A stretch of DNA of 64,000 nt from Platanthera guangdongensis (taxonomy: Eukaryota > Streptophyta > Magnoliopsida > Asparagales > Orchidaceae). Each line of letters begins with the position of its first letter. The stretch's first letter is position 1. A program made the translations under genes and the position numbers. Under the pieces are notes generated by a model. That model was given only the letters and a program-made list of their open reading frames with translations, did no database searches and was not told where the DNA came from. Shown piece by piece: positions 32,417 through 42,788 of this stretch. Location: contig CM077157.1 in NCBI GenBank assembly GCA_039583875.1, positions 73,222,346-73,286,345 of the forward strand, read 5' to 3'.

Positions 32417-33307
32417 TCAAAATCTGAGCATTTTGTAACTGATGGGCGAATGAAACTGTAAATGCTCAGGCAGAGGTTCATGGTCGCGCTGCGGTAGCGG
32501 GTACCGGAACGTAGATAGAACATAAGCCCCGATACCTGTATACGTATAACTATCGGAAGTGTCGGGCATGGGCAGAAAGTAACTTGGGAAGCTCATCGGC
32601 TCCAACTCTATCTGCATCTGGTTACAATAAGTCCGAGGCCGCGTTACAGGCCCTTGTACTGATTGGACCAATTCCACAATGTGGTCCTGCATGGGAGTAG
32701 ACACGAGAGTAGGATCAAGAAATAAACTAGAAGAATAACATAAACGGACCTCAATCTTGGGGATGATCCCGGAGTCATCCCCCGTCGGTGGAATTGTGGA
32801 TGCTTCCAAACAGTTGTCTAAGCTAGTGCAGGAATGTTCTGAAGATGCATCTGCCTCGTCCATGCCTCGGGCATCCTCACATGGGATGGAGGTCACAACC
32901 TCTGCCACGGAGTCGTCCTCCTCGACTGGATCTAACAGAACGCGGGAAATGCTAATTTCCACCTGCGATTCAATCTCAGCAGCACTGTCAGAAGAAGAAA
33001 TAATTCTATGCAAAGAAGAAGGTGAAGATACGAAGCTTGGTAGGACGTTGAGCGCTGGCTCTTCACAACTAAAAGATTCTATGCTAGGTGAAGTATGCAC
33101 TTCAGGAGTATAAATAGCAGTGTCAGAATGGGGATAAGCGCGTGTATCGATGCACATACCTGGGATGTCTTCTCCATAACATAGAGATGGCAATGGTACA
33201 TACCCTGATACAGAAGGGGTGCTGCCCAAGGTTGAAGTGGAGACAATCCGAAAATCCGGCTCGTCATCCACCGCTAGCTCAGCTAGGTACGCGGCGCAAT
33301 CCTTCAA
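32417..33307 (-). CDS. Y acidic ORF, unknown function
   Basis: The frame is open for 297 codons in the Y interior, starting at a non-ATG codon, so it probably continues from the upstream zinc-knuckle ORF by frameshift or is itself damaged. Residues are Ser/Asp/Glu/Pro-rich (DPVEEDDSVAEVV, SSSDSAAEIES) with no catalytic motif, coiled coil or membrane segment. It may be the C-terminal tail of a gag. No family recognised. Confidence 0.45.
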   Translation of the reverse strand: MKDCAAYLAELAVDDEPDFRIVSTSTLGSTPSVSGYVPLPSLCYGEDIPGMCIDTRAYPHSDTAIYTPEVHTSPSIESFSCEEPALNVLPSFVSSPSSLHRIISSSDSAAEIESQVEISISRVLLDPVEEDDSVAEVVTSIPCEDARGMDEADASSEHSCTSLDNCLEASTIPPTGDDSGIIPKIEVRLCYSSSLFLDPTLVSTPMQDHIVELVQSVQGPVTRPRTYCNQMQIELEPMSFPSYFLPMPDTSDSYTYTGIGAYVLSTFRYPLPQRDHEPLPEHLQFHSPISYKMLRF

Positions 33308-33334
33308 TGCATGATCCCAGCTTCGACAAAAAAG

Positions 33335-33573
33335 TCACTTCTTAGCTGGCTTTGGCGGTGCAACGGGTGCTGAAGCTGAATAAAAGTAGTGCGACAATGG
33401 CTCCGCAGGTCGGTAGCTAACCGGCTTATGTCGACGATATGTCGATTCATGAATTTCCTGGCTACTATACTTCTGAGGGCATCTGTCGCTAGCATGAGAG
33501 ATGTCTCCACAATGACGGCAATTGATATTGAAATTGGCCCACATTGCAGCGATTTCAAATATAAGGGATACAA
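33335..33573 (-). pseudogene. Y zinc-knuckle fragment of gag
   Basis: The short ORF contains CRHCGDISHASDRC, a complete CX2CX4HX4C knuckle, followed by a basic Tyr/Pro-rich tail and a stop at about 33335. It lies only about 150 bases from the primer site, so the capsid part of gag is missing. The knuckle would be expected to bind element RNA. Confidence 0.7.
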
Positions 33574-33711
33574 CTACTTGGCATAGATTCTGCGAATAAA
33601 ACTAACAATTCCAGCTGACGGAATAACAACACAAGAGAAAAGGGATCAAAAACAACAAAACAACTCGCATCACGAAATTCTCAGTCATCTGGAGTCGCTC
33701 TATAGTTGCAT

Positions 33712-33729
33712 TCCCCGGCAACGGCGCCA
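33712..33729 (-). other. Y primer binding site
   Basis: The minus strand reads TGGCGCCGTTGCCGGGGA, a sequence shared by Athila and Tat/Ogre-type elements of plants just after the 5' LTR. Confidence 0.9.
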
Positions 33730-33735
33730 AAAACT

Positions 33736-35259
33736 TGATGCGTGTAATACGGCAAGCGCACCGGTCGCACAAGTAATAAAGTTTTGGGAGTAAATCCCCA
33801 AGTGTCGGTCTCTTGAGGAATGCAATTAGCGTAGAACGGCAACAGTATCGAGAATATTGTTATGAGAGTTAAAAATAGAACAAAAAGGAAATAGCAGACT
33901 CGGGAGATTGTGGATGTTTGATCTACTGAACTAGTAAAAGCTATGCGGGTCGACGGCACCGCTTCGCAAGGTGAAATGGGTTTGTCGGCCGCTATGCCGA
34001 ACTTCAGTTGGGCGAGTGGAAGGGAAACTAATGGATTGCAGCGTTCTTGTGTGGATTGCAATCGGACAAGGCACAGGAATGAAGTGGATGTGGGGTGAGT
34101 GAGGTGCATTCACAGACAGAACTCACAAGCATAAGAAGAAACTAACATTCCATTAACTAGAAAGTAAACTTGATATTCAGGGATGGAAATGTTCATTACA
34201 CTGCTCAAAACATTCATAACACAGAGGAAGGGGAAGAGGAGTAAATCAAAAGAGAATGAAGATCCACCGCGGGTCGTGGCCGGAGTAGCGAGTTGTCAAT
34301 CCGCTTCCGGGCTCAGTCCAAGGAGGCTTCTGGTACCAATGATCTGTCACCTCGAAGGCCTTTAAGTCTGTTCTCTAGGTTATCTACTTCACCAACTCTG
34401 CAGAAAAGCTTGGAGTTGAAGTCACCAATGGCCGAGGGCTTCGCCGGAGTGTTGAAAAGCTTCGGAGTAAGTGGAAATGGCTTCCCGACGAAGGTGGAAG
34501 TGATGGATCAGCTAGAGAAGTGAAAAGGCGATTCCCGCGCACTCTCCGATCGCAGCAAATGACAGGCGTTGACCTAAAACGCGGAGCAGGGCCTTTTATA
34601 CGGAGACAGCAGAAGCAGTGCGCACGATCAGTGGCGCACGACCAGTGGTCGTGCGCACTGTAGGTCGATGATCGTGCGGATTTTCCAAATAAACCTGCAA
34701 CCTGGACAAGAAGCATCAGCATATACGCGCATGAGCAGTGGCGCACGACCAGTGGTCGTGCGCACTATGGCCAGTGCTCGTGCGATTACCGAGACAGGGT
34801 TATGAAAAAGGGGGTGTAATGCGCACGAACAGTGGCGCACGACCAGTGGTCGTGCGCAGTAAGTCCAGTGGTCGTGCGCTTACCCCAGGCTGATTCTATA
34901 GAAAACGTAGAGTAGTGCACACGATCGGGGGCGCACGACCAGTGGTCGTGCGCATTAGATCCCCTGATCGTGCGCAGTATTCCTGTTTCACAACCATCCC
35001 GGAACACGCACACGACCCCTGTACCAGCAAAAGGGGCAGAAAGGCCACCAGAACGTGCACACCACATCCCCGAGATAGGGCTAAAGAATAACAACAGAAA
35101 TGGAAACACATAAAGCACACAGAAGCGGGCCTACAGTGCACTTAATCGTGAAATAGGTACATAAACACAAATAAGCAATAAAGGCTCTCAAGTGTAGTGC
35201 TAAGGCGATAAAACTAGCCCAGATGAGTCCAAAAATCAGTGTAAAATGTGGACTCATCA
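33736..35259 (-). repeat. Y 5' LTR, 1524 bp
   Basis: On the minus strand it starts TGATGAGTCC and ends ACACGCATCA, then AGTTT and the primer site. It matches the 3' LTR almost throughout and carries the same four palindromes (34633-34952). Confidence 0.9.
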
Positions 35260-35590
35260 CTAGCGGCCCCTCTTTTCTCAGCTCAAATCTCTCGGCATCA
35301 ACTTGCAAGCACAACCGTCAAAGTAAATGTCTGCTCGACAGCTCCTGATCAACCTTCCCAACCAACTCCGCATTCAGATCAACACCCTTCTGTCCTCTAT
35401 CCCCGCAGCCCTTGAACAAGCGTTTACTCCACTCTCGAGCACCCAGAAGCTTTCTCCTCTCCTCTATCCCCGCAACCATCAACCTCTTCACCTCATCACC
35501 TTGCTTGTGAGACGAACACACCCCGTTAGCTGTTGGTGCCCGAGACAATAACCCTCTACTTCTCCCCTCATCCATTTTCGCGCATCAACA
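35260..35590 (+). repeat. X left LTR, part 2
   Basis: It continues the X LTR after Y and ends CGCATCAACA, as the right LTR does at 42783. The following TTTCATACGCGGCC should hold the primer site, but no tRNA match was recognised by eye. Confidence 0.85.
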
Positions 35591-35642
35591 TTTCATACGC
35601 GGCCTTCAGATCCAAACAGACGGTGAACACCGACAGTTAGCC

Positions 35643-36512
35643 ATGTCAGGTCATCGTTCAGCCGAGAACCTTGCTCAATCAAGTCCCAGTGATGATCCTC
35701 TCTGGGAGGCCTTGGAGAAATCACGTCGTGAAATCGCTCAACAGTTTCAAGCAATCAATCAAACTCTTACTGCAATCGCGCAGCGATTAGACACACAATC
35801 TGCAGCAGCTCCAGTTGCTCCGGTCAATCTAACACCAACATTGGAGAATCAACAAGCTTTTCCTTTCTATCCTCCTCCTTACACAACAACCTTTCCACAA
35901 GGTCATGCATCCCCTTTGCGGCCTCAGAATGATGAGTTTGTAGCTCGTCAAAACTTCTTCTGAGAAGCAGCTCGGGGGAGTCTAGCAAGATTTCTGAACT
36001 TTCAGGGAAGTCATCCTTACCCATCAGCTCCTGCCTTTGCTCCTGCAACAACTTTTCCCTTCTATCCACCTGCTTCTTTTACAGCTACAACTTATGCTCC
36101 CTTTTATCCTTATGTTGTAGGAGAACAGGGAGCCGTCACCGTTTTAAGAGAACGTTCTTCATGAACCAACTCCAGCTAATTTCAAAGAGCCACGATTACC
36201 AATCTACACTGGAGAGACTGATCCAGTGAAACATCTTCAAGCCTTTGAATCGACTGTTGCTCTCAAAACTCTCTCAGACGCTACCAAGTGCAAGCTCCTT
36301 GTAACAACCTTTGATGGACAAGTGAGGGATTGGTTCTATGGCTTGCGCCCTCAGTCTATCACTTACTTTGCTGATCTACGAAGGGAGTTTTTGCTCGGAT
36401 TTTCTACTTCAACAAAGAGAAAGGGCGGACCAGAAGCCCTCTTTGAGATCAGGCAACGTGAGAATGAAACTTGTTCTCAGTTCGTTGATCGATTCCAGAG
36501 AGAATCTTGGAC
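35643..36512 (+). pseudogene. X gag, N-terminal and capsid part
   Basis: The ATG at 35643 begins MSGHRSAENLAQ. A Gln-rich helix and a Pro/Tyr/Phe-rich linker follow, then the Ty3/gypsy capsid domain: RLPIYTGETDPVKHLQAFES, CKLLVTTFDGQVRDWFYGL, FADLRREFLLGFS and EALFEIRQRENETCSQFVD. A TGA near 35961 and a frame break near 36160 disrupt it. S interrupts at 36513. Confidence 0.9.
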
Positions 36513-38143
36513 TGTTGAAATTTGTGAAGTGGAAGTGGGTGACGGGACAGGCCGCGCGGCCTGTGGCGGACAGCCTTGGCGGACTGGGCGGACTGGGCGG
36601 ACTGAGGTTTGCGGCCTGTTGAGAAGTCTGGTGGAAGCCGGCTGTGTTCTGAGCGGGTTGTTGCATGGAGTCCGCAGTTTGGTGCGGCCTGGTATCTGCG
36701 GACAGAGAGGCTTGCGGACTGGTGCTTTGCTCAGTGGTCGCGGGTGCAAGCTTGTGCTGAAAGGCGGGTTGGCTCTTGTCCGCGGGAAGCTTGCGGACTG
36801 ATGTGTCCGCGGTATTGGCTGTTGCGGACTAAGCTTAGAGCTTGGCTGAGGCCTTGTCGAGCTCTGGTGGCACAGCAGGGAGTTGCTGTGGAGATCGTTG
36901 TGGCGGCCTGGGTTTGGAGTCCGGGAGGAAGCTGCTGCGTTGGACAAGTGCGAGGAGCTCGCGGACTGGTTGCGGTCTGTGCTAGGGTGTTTGGCGGACG
37001 GGACTTTGTGTCCGCCATGCTCGCACTGGCCCTTGTTGGTTTTGGACTTGGTCACAAATTGTGCCAAGTTCATGGTGTCCGCCGTATCCGCCAAGTCCGC
37101 TGTGACCGGGCGGACTGTTGCTGTTTGCCTTTGGTCGTGGACTTGTGGCGGATTGAGGTGTGGGTCTTGCGGACTGCCTCGGGTTGGTGCGGACAGCCAT
37201 TGAAGAGGGTTTGCTGTCCTGAAGCAGTTGGAGCTTTGCGGGCTGGTGCCTTGTCCGCTTAGCTTAGGCGGACTGGAGAGGGTTCGTCATTGGTTGCCTA
37301 GCTCCTGGCGGTTTCCTTGGTATCCGGCTAAGTCCATGCGGACTCAGCGGACGGTGGTTGTATTCGCGCGGACTGAGGGTGGTGTCGCTATCTCTTGGGC
37401 GGTGACCACACTCCTCACCTTTGCCTATAAATAGGACCCCCCTGGCACATCTACAGTAACCTAAGTAACTTGAGTGAACAGTAAGTTGGGGTGTGCGAAG
37501 TGCTGCGGTCTGTGTTTGTCAGTCCGCGCGGATTGTTTCAGGCTGACGGTTTGCTGTGTGCAGGTCGCGCGGATAACTTCAAGGAGCCAGGAGTTTGGCT
37601 GTGACTTCGGTCAGTGCTTGGAAGTGTGCGGTCTCTGCGGTCTCAGCAGGAGGTCGCTCTGCGGCTTGTCAGTTCTGTTTCATCTTTGCCAGCTTCAATA
37701 ACCTGTCCGTCGGTTTCAGGCGGGTAGGGGAGTTCCTCAGTTCGGGTTCAGCAGGAGGCGAATAACGGTCTGTCCGCGCGGCCTCGCGGCTTCGGCGGAC
37801 TCCGTGGTATTCGGCGGATTGCAGCATAGCTTGGGCGAGCTCAGCGGTCTCGGCGGTCTCGGCGACCTCGCGGTCTCGGCGGACTGGAGTGCTGTCCGCC
37901 CGGCTTGTTTTTGGTTTCTTTCTGTTTCCAGCTGTAATACTAGCGAAATCATGTCTCGCTATGTATGCCTCAGATTGTAAAGAAGTGAATGCATAATAAG
38001 ACCTTCTTGTGCTTCCATTGTTTTGTTGGGTGCAACCTCTAGTCCTTGGGTTTTCCGCAGGTTCTGCGTGCGAACTGGGTAGTTCCGAAGATATTAATTT
38101 GGTGTTTGGGCTATCTTGCTGACCACGTTGAGAAAATTTAACA
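36513..38143 (+). repeat. S: solo LTR, 1631 bp
   Basis: The ends are TGTTGAAATTTG and AAAATTTAACA, which form an imperfect inverted terminal repeat. Flanks are TGGAC at 36508-36512 and 38144-38148. No interior, primer site or second LTR exists, so it is a solo LTR left by recombination. A promoter candidate CCTATAAATAGG is at 37425. GCGGAC/GTCCGC words are dense, as in the X LTR, suggesting related families. Confidence 0.9.
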
Positions 38144-38148
38144 TGGAC

Positions 38149-38916
38149 ATCGAGATTGTTGATCAAGAAATGTACCGAGTGGCTCTTATCCACAGTCTCC
38201 ATGAAGGGCCGCTCAAGTTTGAAGCCAATGTCCGAGCTCCAAGAACATACCAAGAGTTGATTGGCCTAGCCAACTCATACATCTGAGGCAAAAAGAGCAA
38301 CCCAGGCTTCATCTCCAGGCTTATAGCAGAGAAAGATCCTCCTTCTCACAAGCAGCCTCTAAGGTCACCTCACAAAGATTTCTCATCTCACTCAAGGAAG
38401 GGAAGGAGATTTCAGCGTCATCAACACTCCTTCCCAGACCATGATTGTACTCGAGATCAATTGTTGTTATTACCAGCTCCATCTTCACAATCATCCTCAG
38501 TTCATCAGCAGCAAGATGATGACTTGCAAGAATGCGAACTCGAAGAGGCTATGCTAAAAGTAAGCCAAGTCATGAAAGAAAGGGCTAATTACAAAAGGCC
38601 TTATCAACCAGCTGATCAAAGATCTAAAGACTCAGATCCATACTGCGAATTCCATAAAGTGCCAGGCCACCTAACTGAAAACTGTCGAGCACTTCGCCAA
38701 CTAGTGAAAAGGATGCTGCGGCAGGGTAAGATGCGTGACCTGCTCCCCAAAGATGATCACCCGGATCCAACAACCTCAAAGGGCAAAGAGGTTGCGGACA
38801 CTCCTTGTTGCTCAAGAGGAGTGAGCCAAGTCGACAAATACCCTCTCCTCGTTGATAACAATACCGTTGAAACCTTTGATGCTGATGATGAGAGCAGTCT
38901 TGGAAGACTATTTTGA
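38149..38916 (+). pseudogene. X gag, C-terminal part with zinc finger
   Basis: It resumes the gag after S: DIEIVDQEMYRVALIHSLHE, then an Arg/His-rich stretch and a finger-like CEFHKVPGHLTENCRALRQL, the CX2H-type finger common in Tat-type gags. A TGA near 38284 interrupts it, and the S junction is one base out of frame. The last stop is at 38914-38916. Confidence 0.85.
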
Positions 38917-40180
38917 GCTGAAAAAGGACATCACCGCTCCTCAAAGCTCCTCGCAACCATTGACGGTTATCCCTACTCTACATGTTTCAAACGTTTTCTT
39001 TACAAAATGCTTCTAAGTGTTTCTCTCTTTTCATTTCAATAAAATTTACCTCATGGATCCTGTACTGACACATTTCCCTTTTTGGAGTGCTTCCTCCTCT
39101 ATTTTTCTCTTTGCCAAAGAGATAACTGAACAACTGAGACATTGTCGAGTCTTGCTATAGGCCCCACTCAAGATTGTATTTTGGCGTAAGGCCACAATGA
39201 CCACATATCGCAGGGAGTGTTCGCATATGTGTAGTGGGAGCTGTCCAACTCTCATGCGGTGGAATATGGGACTTTGGATACTGGCCAGCATCTAACACAA
39301 AGTGTTCATCAAGGGAGGTCCCATGTGTTATCTCTGTTGTGCTTCGTTGAGGATACATTATAGTTACGATGATCTTTGTTTGACAAGTAATGGAGATCAA
39401 GCGTAGCCTTGTCTCTTTGATCATCTCACAACTGTGATGGCCGAACACTCTATGGTACTCTCAATCCGTGCTTTTGTGGGACCCCACAATTCTGCTGATC
39501 TTTCCACAGACAAGTAATGTTATATGCCACTTTGCGCAACTAATCTCATTGATCAGTGATGTTGTAACCCAAGGCAAGAGAGCAGTGTATCTAGCGATCC
39601 TTCTTAGAATTTCCTTTGCTTTTCTCTTTTGTGCCCTTCTAAAGGATGCGTGGCCAGCCCGCTCTGAGTAGGACTATACTATTGATGACCTTTTTTAGGC
39701 AAGCGATGCATAAGGCCCACGGGTGATCTCCTGTGGCAGCATCCAGTCTCTTTTGGTCATCTCTGAGTATAGACCTATTTTTTATCAACTGCCTCTTTCA
39801 CAGGTGGATAGGTTAAATTTGACCTTTCAAAAGGATTTGCAACAATCATTTCGCTTATTCTCATCTTATATGCATTACTCGCGTGAAGCTCTATCAGATG
39901 ATGATCTACAAAGCTCTTCATTACTCTTATCAGATGTTAATGGCATCAATCATTGATCAAAGAATCTAGCTCTTGATTAAAAAGCTATACTATGGGAGTC
40001 TAATCAAGATGATTTCTTCTTATTGATCAGGACTTAATATTAAAGACGTTATCTCTAATCTAGCAAGATCACTATTCTGGCTTAATCTTCACTCAAGTAT
40101 CATCAGAGTTCGTCAGACATTTCCTCTGTTATATGATCACTTCTATCTTATCTCATCAACAGTTACAATTCGCAAGTCCC
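38917..40180 (+). other. X untranslated region without pol
   Basis: There are no domains and no long ORF with a recognisable signal. The sequence is T-rich with scattered CTTTTGC-like words and an AATAAA at about 39041. In an autonomous relative this place would hold pol. Confidence 0.7.
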
Positions 40181-40845
40181 GCTCAGGTACTTGCAGCTTA
40201 GTTCATTATATTATGTATGCTGCTCACTCTTCTCTTTGCAGTGGTTAGCAGGCACCTGCAAGTCCCTTCAGGTACATGCAGCCTAGCTTTTCCTTCATAT
40301 CTGCTTCTAACTTCTCTTTTGCAGAGATTAGCAGATACCTACAAGTTCCCTTCAGGTACTTGCGTCTAGCTTTTCCTTCATATCTGCTTCTAACTTCTCT
40401 TTTACAGAGATTAGCAGATACCTGCAAGTTCCCTTCAGGTACTTGCGGCTTACTTTACTTTCATATCTGTTTCTAACTTCCCTTTTTGCAGAGATTAGCA
40501 TATACCTGCAAGTTCCTTACAGGTACTTGCGGCTTACTTTACTTTCATATTTGCCTCTAACTTCTCTTTTGCAGAAACCAGCAAACGCTTGCAAGTCCCC
40601 TTCAGGTACTTGCAAATTATTTTTCCCTTCATGCATACTGCTTACTCTTCTTTTTGCAGAGGATAATAGGTGCTTGCAAGCCTCCATTAGGTAATTGAAA
40701 GTTATTATTCTTCTATGTTTTCCTCTCATCTTCGTTTTGCAGAACTCAAAGGAAGACACGTCTCCTTCATTTTTGCAAAGACAAACTCAGGTACACACAA
40801 GATGTACCATCCATACATGCCTACACTAACTTTTCCTTTGCAGGA
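40181..40845 (+). repeat. 83-bp tandem repeat with splice-site-like units in X
   Basis: About eight decaying copies. CAG after a pyrimidine tract (TCTCTTTTGCAG) recurs at 40239, 40322, 40405, 40489, 40572, 40657, 40740 and 40841, spaced 83-85 bp except the last. Each unit also has CTTCAGGTACTTGC about 28 bp downstream. Tandem repeats in the 3' untranslated part are known in Ty3/gypsy elements of the Tat/Ogre type. Confidence 0.92.
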
Positions 40846-40993
40846 AGAAGATGGTCATTAGCAAACTTCTAAGGAGAGACATCAGGTTCTATCTCTCCTC
40901 GCCTCCTCCTTTTTCTTTGGGGCGGATCACGATTTTTGTGGGTCTCCTACTTTTTCGAAGTTCCCTTCAGAACTTAAAAAAGTGTGGGGATTA
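40846..40993 (+). promoter_or_regulatory. X pre-LTR region and polypurine tract
   Basis: It ends TTAAAAAAGTGTGGGGATTA directly before the right LTR. The AAAAAAGTGTGGGGA part (40976-40990) is the polypurine tract candidate. Confidence 0.75.
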
Positions 40994-42783
40994 TGTTAAC
41001 TCAGAAATCGGCGATTCTTCCCATGGTTGTCAGCTCGCTATTCGTAGCCTGCTCCAGGTTCTCCCTGGAGGTCGCGACGTCCAAGGATGGGCGAACAAGC
41101 TTCTCTGTCCGCTCAGGCCGCACGGCTTGTGCGGTCTTAGCGGTCTGACTGCCCAGGTCGTGCAGCGTTGCCTTGGTCGGCAAGGGCCATGGATTGCTTC
41201 TTCAGTCCTCCCCTGCAGGCCGCGCGGCTTATCGGCTAACCGCCTCAAGCTTCCCTTCCCAATAGGTGTCGACCAACTTTGGCGGACTCGGATACCCCTC
41301 CGCCCAGACCAGCGGTAAGCCGTTCTCTTTGCAGGAGTTAAGTCTCCTTCAGCTCGCTCCTGCAGGTCGCACATAAAACAGACCAGACCGCCACATCGTC
41401 AAGAGGCCTGCATCTAGGCCACCCACCATCAGCAGCGCCGACTACCCACTAGCTCGCCGAATATCAAGAATGGCAACCTGCCCCTAGGCCGCCAACAACA
41501 ACTGGTTCCACTTCGCCAGCATGCGCGACCTGACAGGTCGCCAAGCCCAGGTCGCCCAGCAGGGGAGGCAAGCCGTTCCATTCAACATGCGGCGGACTTC
41601 AGCAGAAGGCACGACCTGCCTCCTCAGTCTACCAGGTCGCCCAAGTCGACCAGCGCAAACACTGGCAGCTCGCGGTTTCCAGCTCTTCTCTACTGCGGGT
41701 TAGGCGGACTCGTCCTTCAGACCGCAGATTTCAATAAGCCCCAGCTCTAGCTTCTTAGTAGCTTGCGGCCTTGCCTATATTCAGCAATAGAGGCGGGCTC
41801 GGCCTATCTCTTGCGGACACAGAGGATTCACCACTGGCAGCCCGCCGTTCAACATCAGCTTCCAGCACCCGCTTCTTCACAGCAGCGGGCAGTTAACCTC
41901 CTCAGCCCGCACAGCTTGGTACGGGCTCACTCAACACAGCAGGGGCGGACTCTTCCCAGTCCGCCAAGCAGTAGAACCAGCTCCAGGAGAAATTCCCAGA
42001 CTGCACGGCCTGGCGCGGACTCGGCGGACGCATTTCTCTACTCGCGCAAGTTACCGTCTCATCGGGGGTAACGTCACCGAAAGACGTTACCTCCTCGGGC
42101 CTATAAATATCCCCCCATACCTCTCATTGGGTGGATGCTCTCGGGGCTCAACATCGCCTCACGCTCGAAAACAGCCGACAACAAACTCAAGTCTTCAGCC
42201 CCTGCGGACTCCGTTTCGCAGTCCGCCTCTTCTCTCCTCTGACCGCGCGGCCTGTCGGCTTGACTCCTCTGATTGCGCGGCCTCCTTTCGGGCACTATCT
42301 TTCCTTAGCCGCCAGCTTCCCCCAATGTACCCTTTATTTGCTTTCCATGTAAAGGTATAACTCAATATATAATACTCAATATTAATCAAATGAAAGCCCG
42401 TCGCAAGAGTGGCATTTAAGCCGCGGTGGGCAAAGTCTGTTGTTGTCGCTGCTAGCGACCCCTCTTTTCTCAGCACAACTCTCTCGACATCAACCTGCAA
42501 GCACAACCGTGAAAGTAACTGTCTGCTCTATAGCTCCTGATCAACCTTCCCAACCAACTCCACATTCGGATCAACACCCTTCTCTCCTCTATCCCCGCAG
42601 CCCTTGAACAAGCGTTTGTGCCACTCTCGAGCACCCAGAAGCTTTCTCCTCTCCTTTATCCCCGCAACCATCAACCTCTTCACCTCATCACCTTGCCTGT
42701 GAGACCGAACACACCCCGTTAGCTGCTGATGCCTGCGACCATAACCCTCTACTTATCCCCTCATCTGTTTTCACGCATCAACA
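40994..42783 (+). repeat. X right LTR, 1790 bp
   Basis: It starts TGTTAACTCAGAAATCGG and ends TTTCACGCATCAACA. The promoter candidate CCTATAAATATCC is at 42100. It aligns with the two parts of the left LTR and shows the uninterrupted CTAGC site used by Y. Confidence 0.9.
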
Positions 42784-42788
42784 TTCAT

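Larger units (their letters stand above)
28987..35259 (-). mobile_element. Y: non-autonomous Athila/Tat-type LTR element
   Basis: It is bounded by the target duplication CTAGC (28982-28986 and 35260-35264); the undisturbed X right LTR shows the empty site at about 42452-42456. LTRs are 28987-30526 (3') and 33736-35259 (5'). The primer site TGGCGCCGTTGCCGGGGA, typical of Athila and Tat elements, follows the 5' LTR. The 3.2-kb interior has only a zinc-knuckle ORF and an acidic ORF. No pol is seen. LTR copies differ at roughly 1-2 bases per 100 by eye, so it is young. Confidence 0.9.
27525..42783 (+). mobile_element. X: gag-only Ty3/gypsy element, host of Y and S
   Basis: The right LTR is complete (40994-42783). 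The left LTR starts at 27525, is split by Y, and ends at 35590. Flanks are TTCAC (27520-27524) and TTCAT (42784-42788), a target duplication with one change, inside G2. The inner region holds gag (35643 to 38916, split by S), then over 2 kb without coding, a tandem repeat with 83-bp period and a polypurine tract. No protease, RT, RNase H or integrase is present, so X fits the class of non-autonomous gag-bearing LTR elements. Confidence 0.88.

Noticed and set aside
35534..35550. Primer binding site TGGTGCCCGAGAC in X
   Set aside because: The same place in the right LTR aligns as LTR sequence (CTGATGCCTGCGAC), so it lies inside the LTR and not after it.
36409..37262. ORFs of 85-217 codons on both strands in the S LTR
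   Set aside because: GC-rich LTR sequence gives open frames on both strands. One fuses the gag end to the LTR only because of the insertion.
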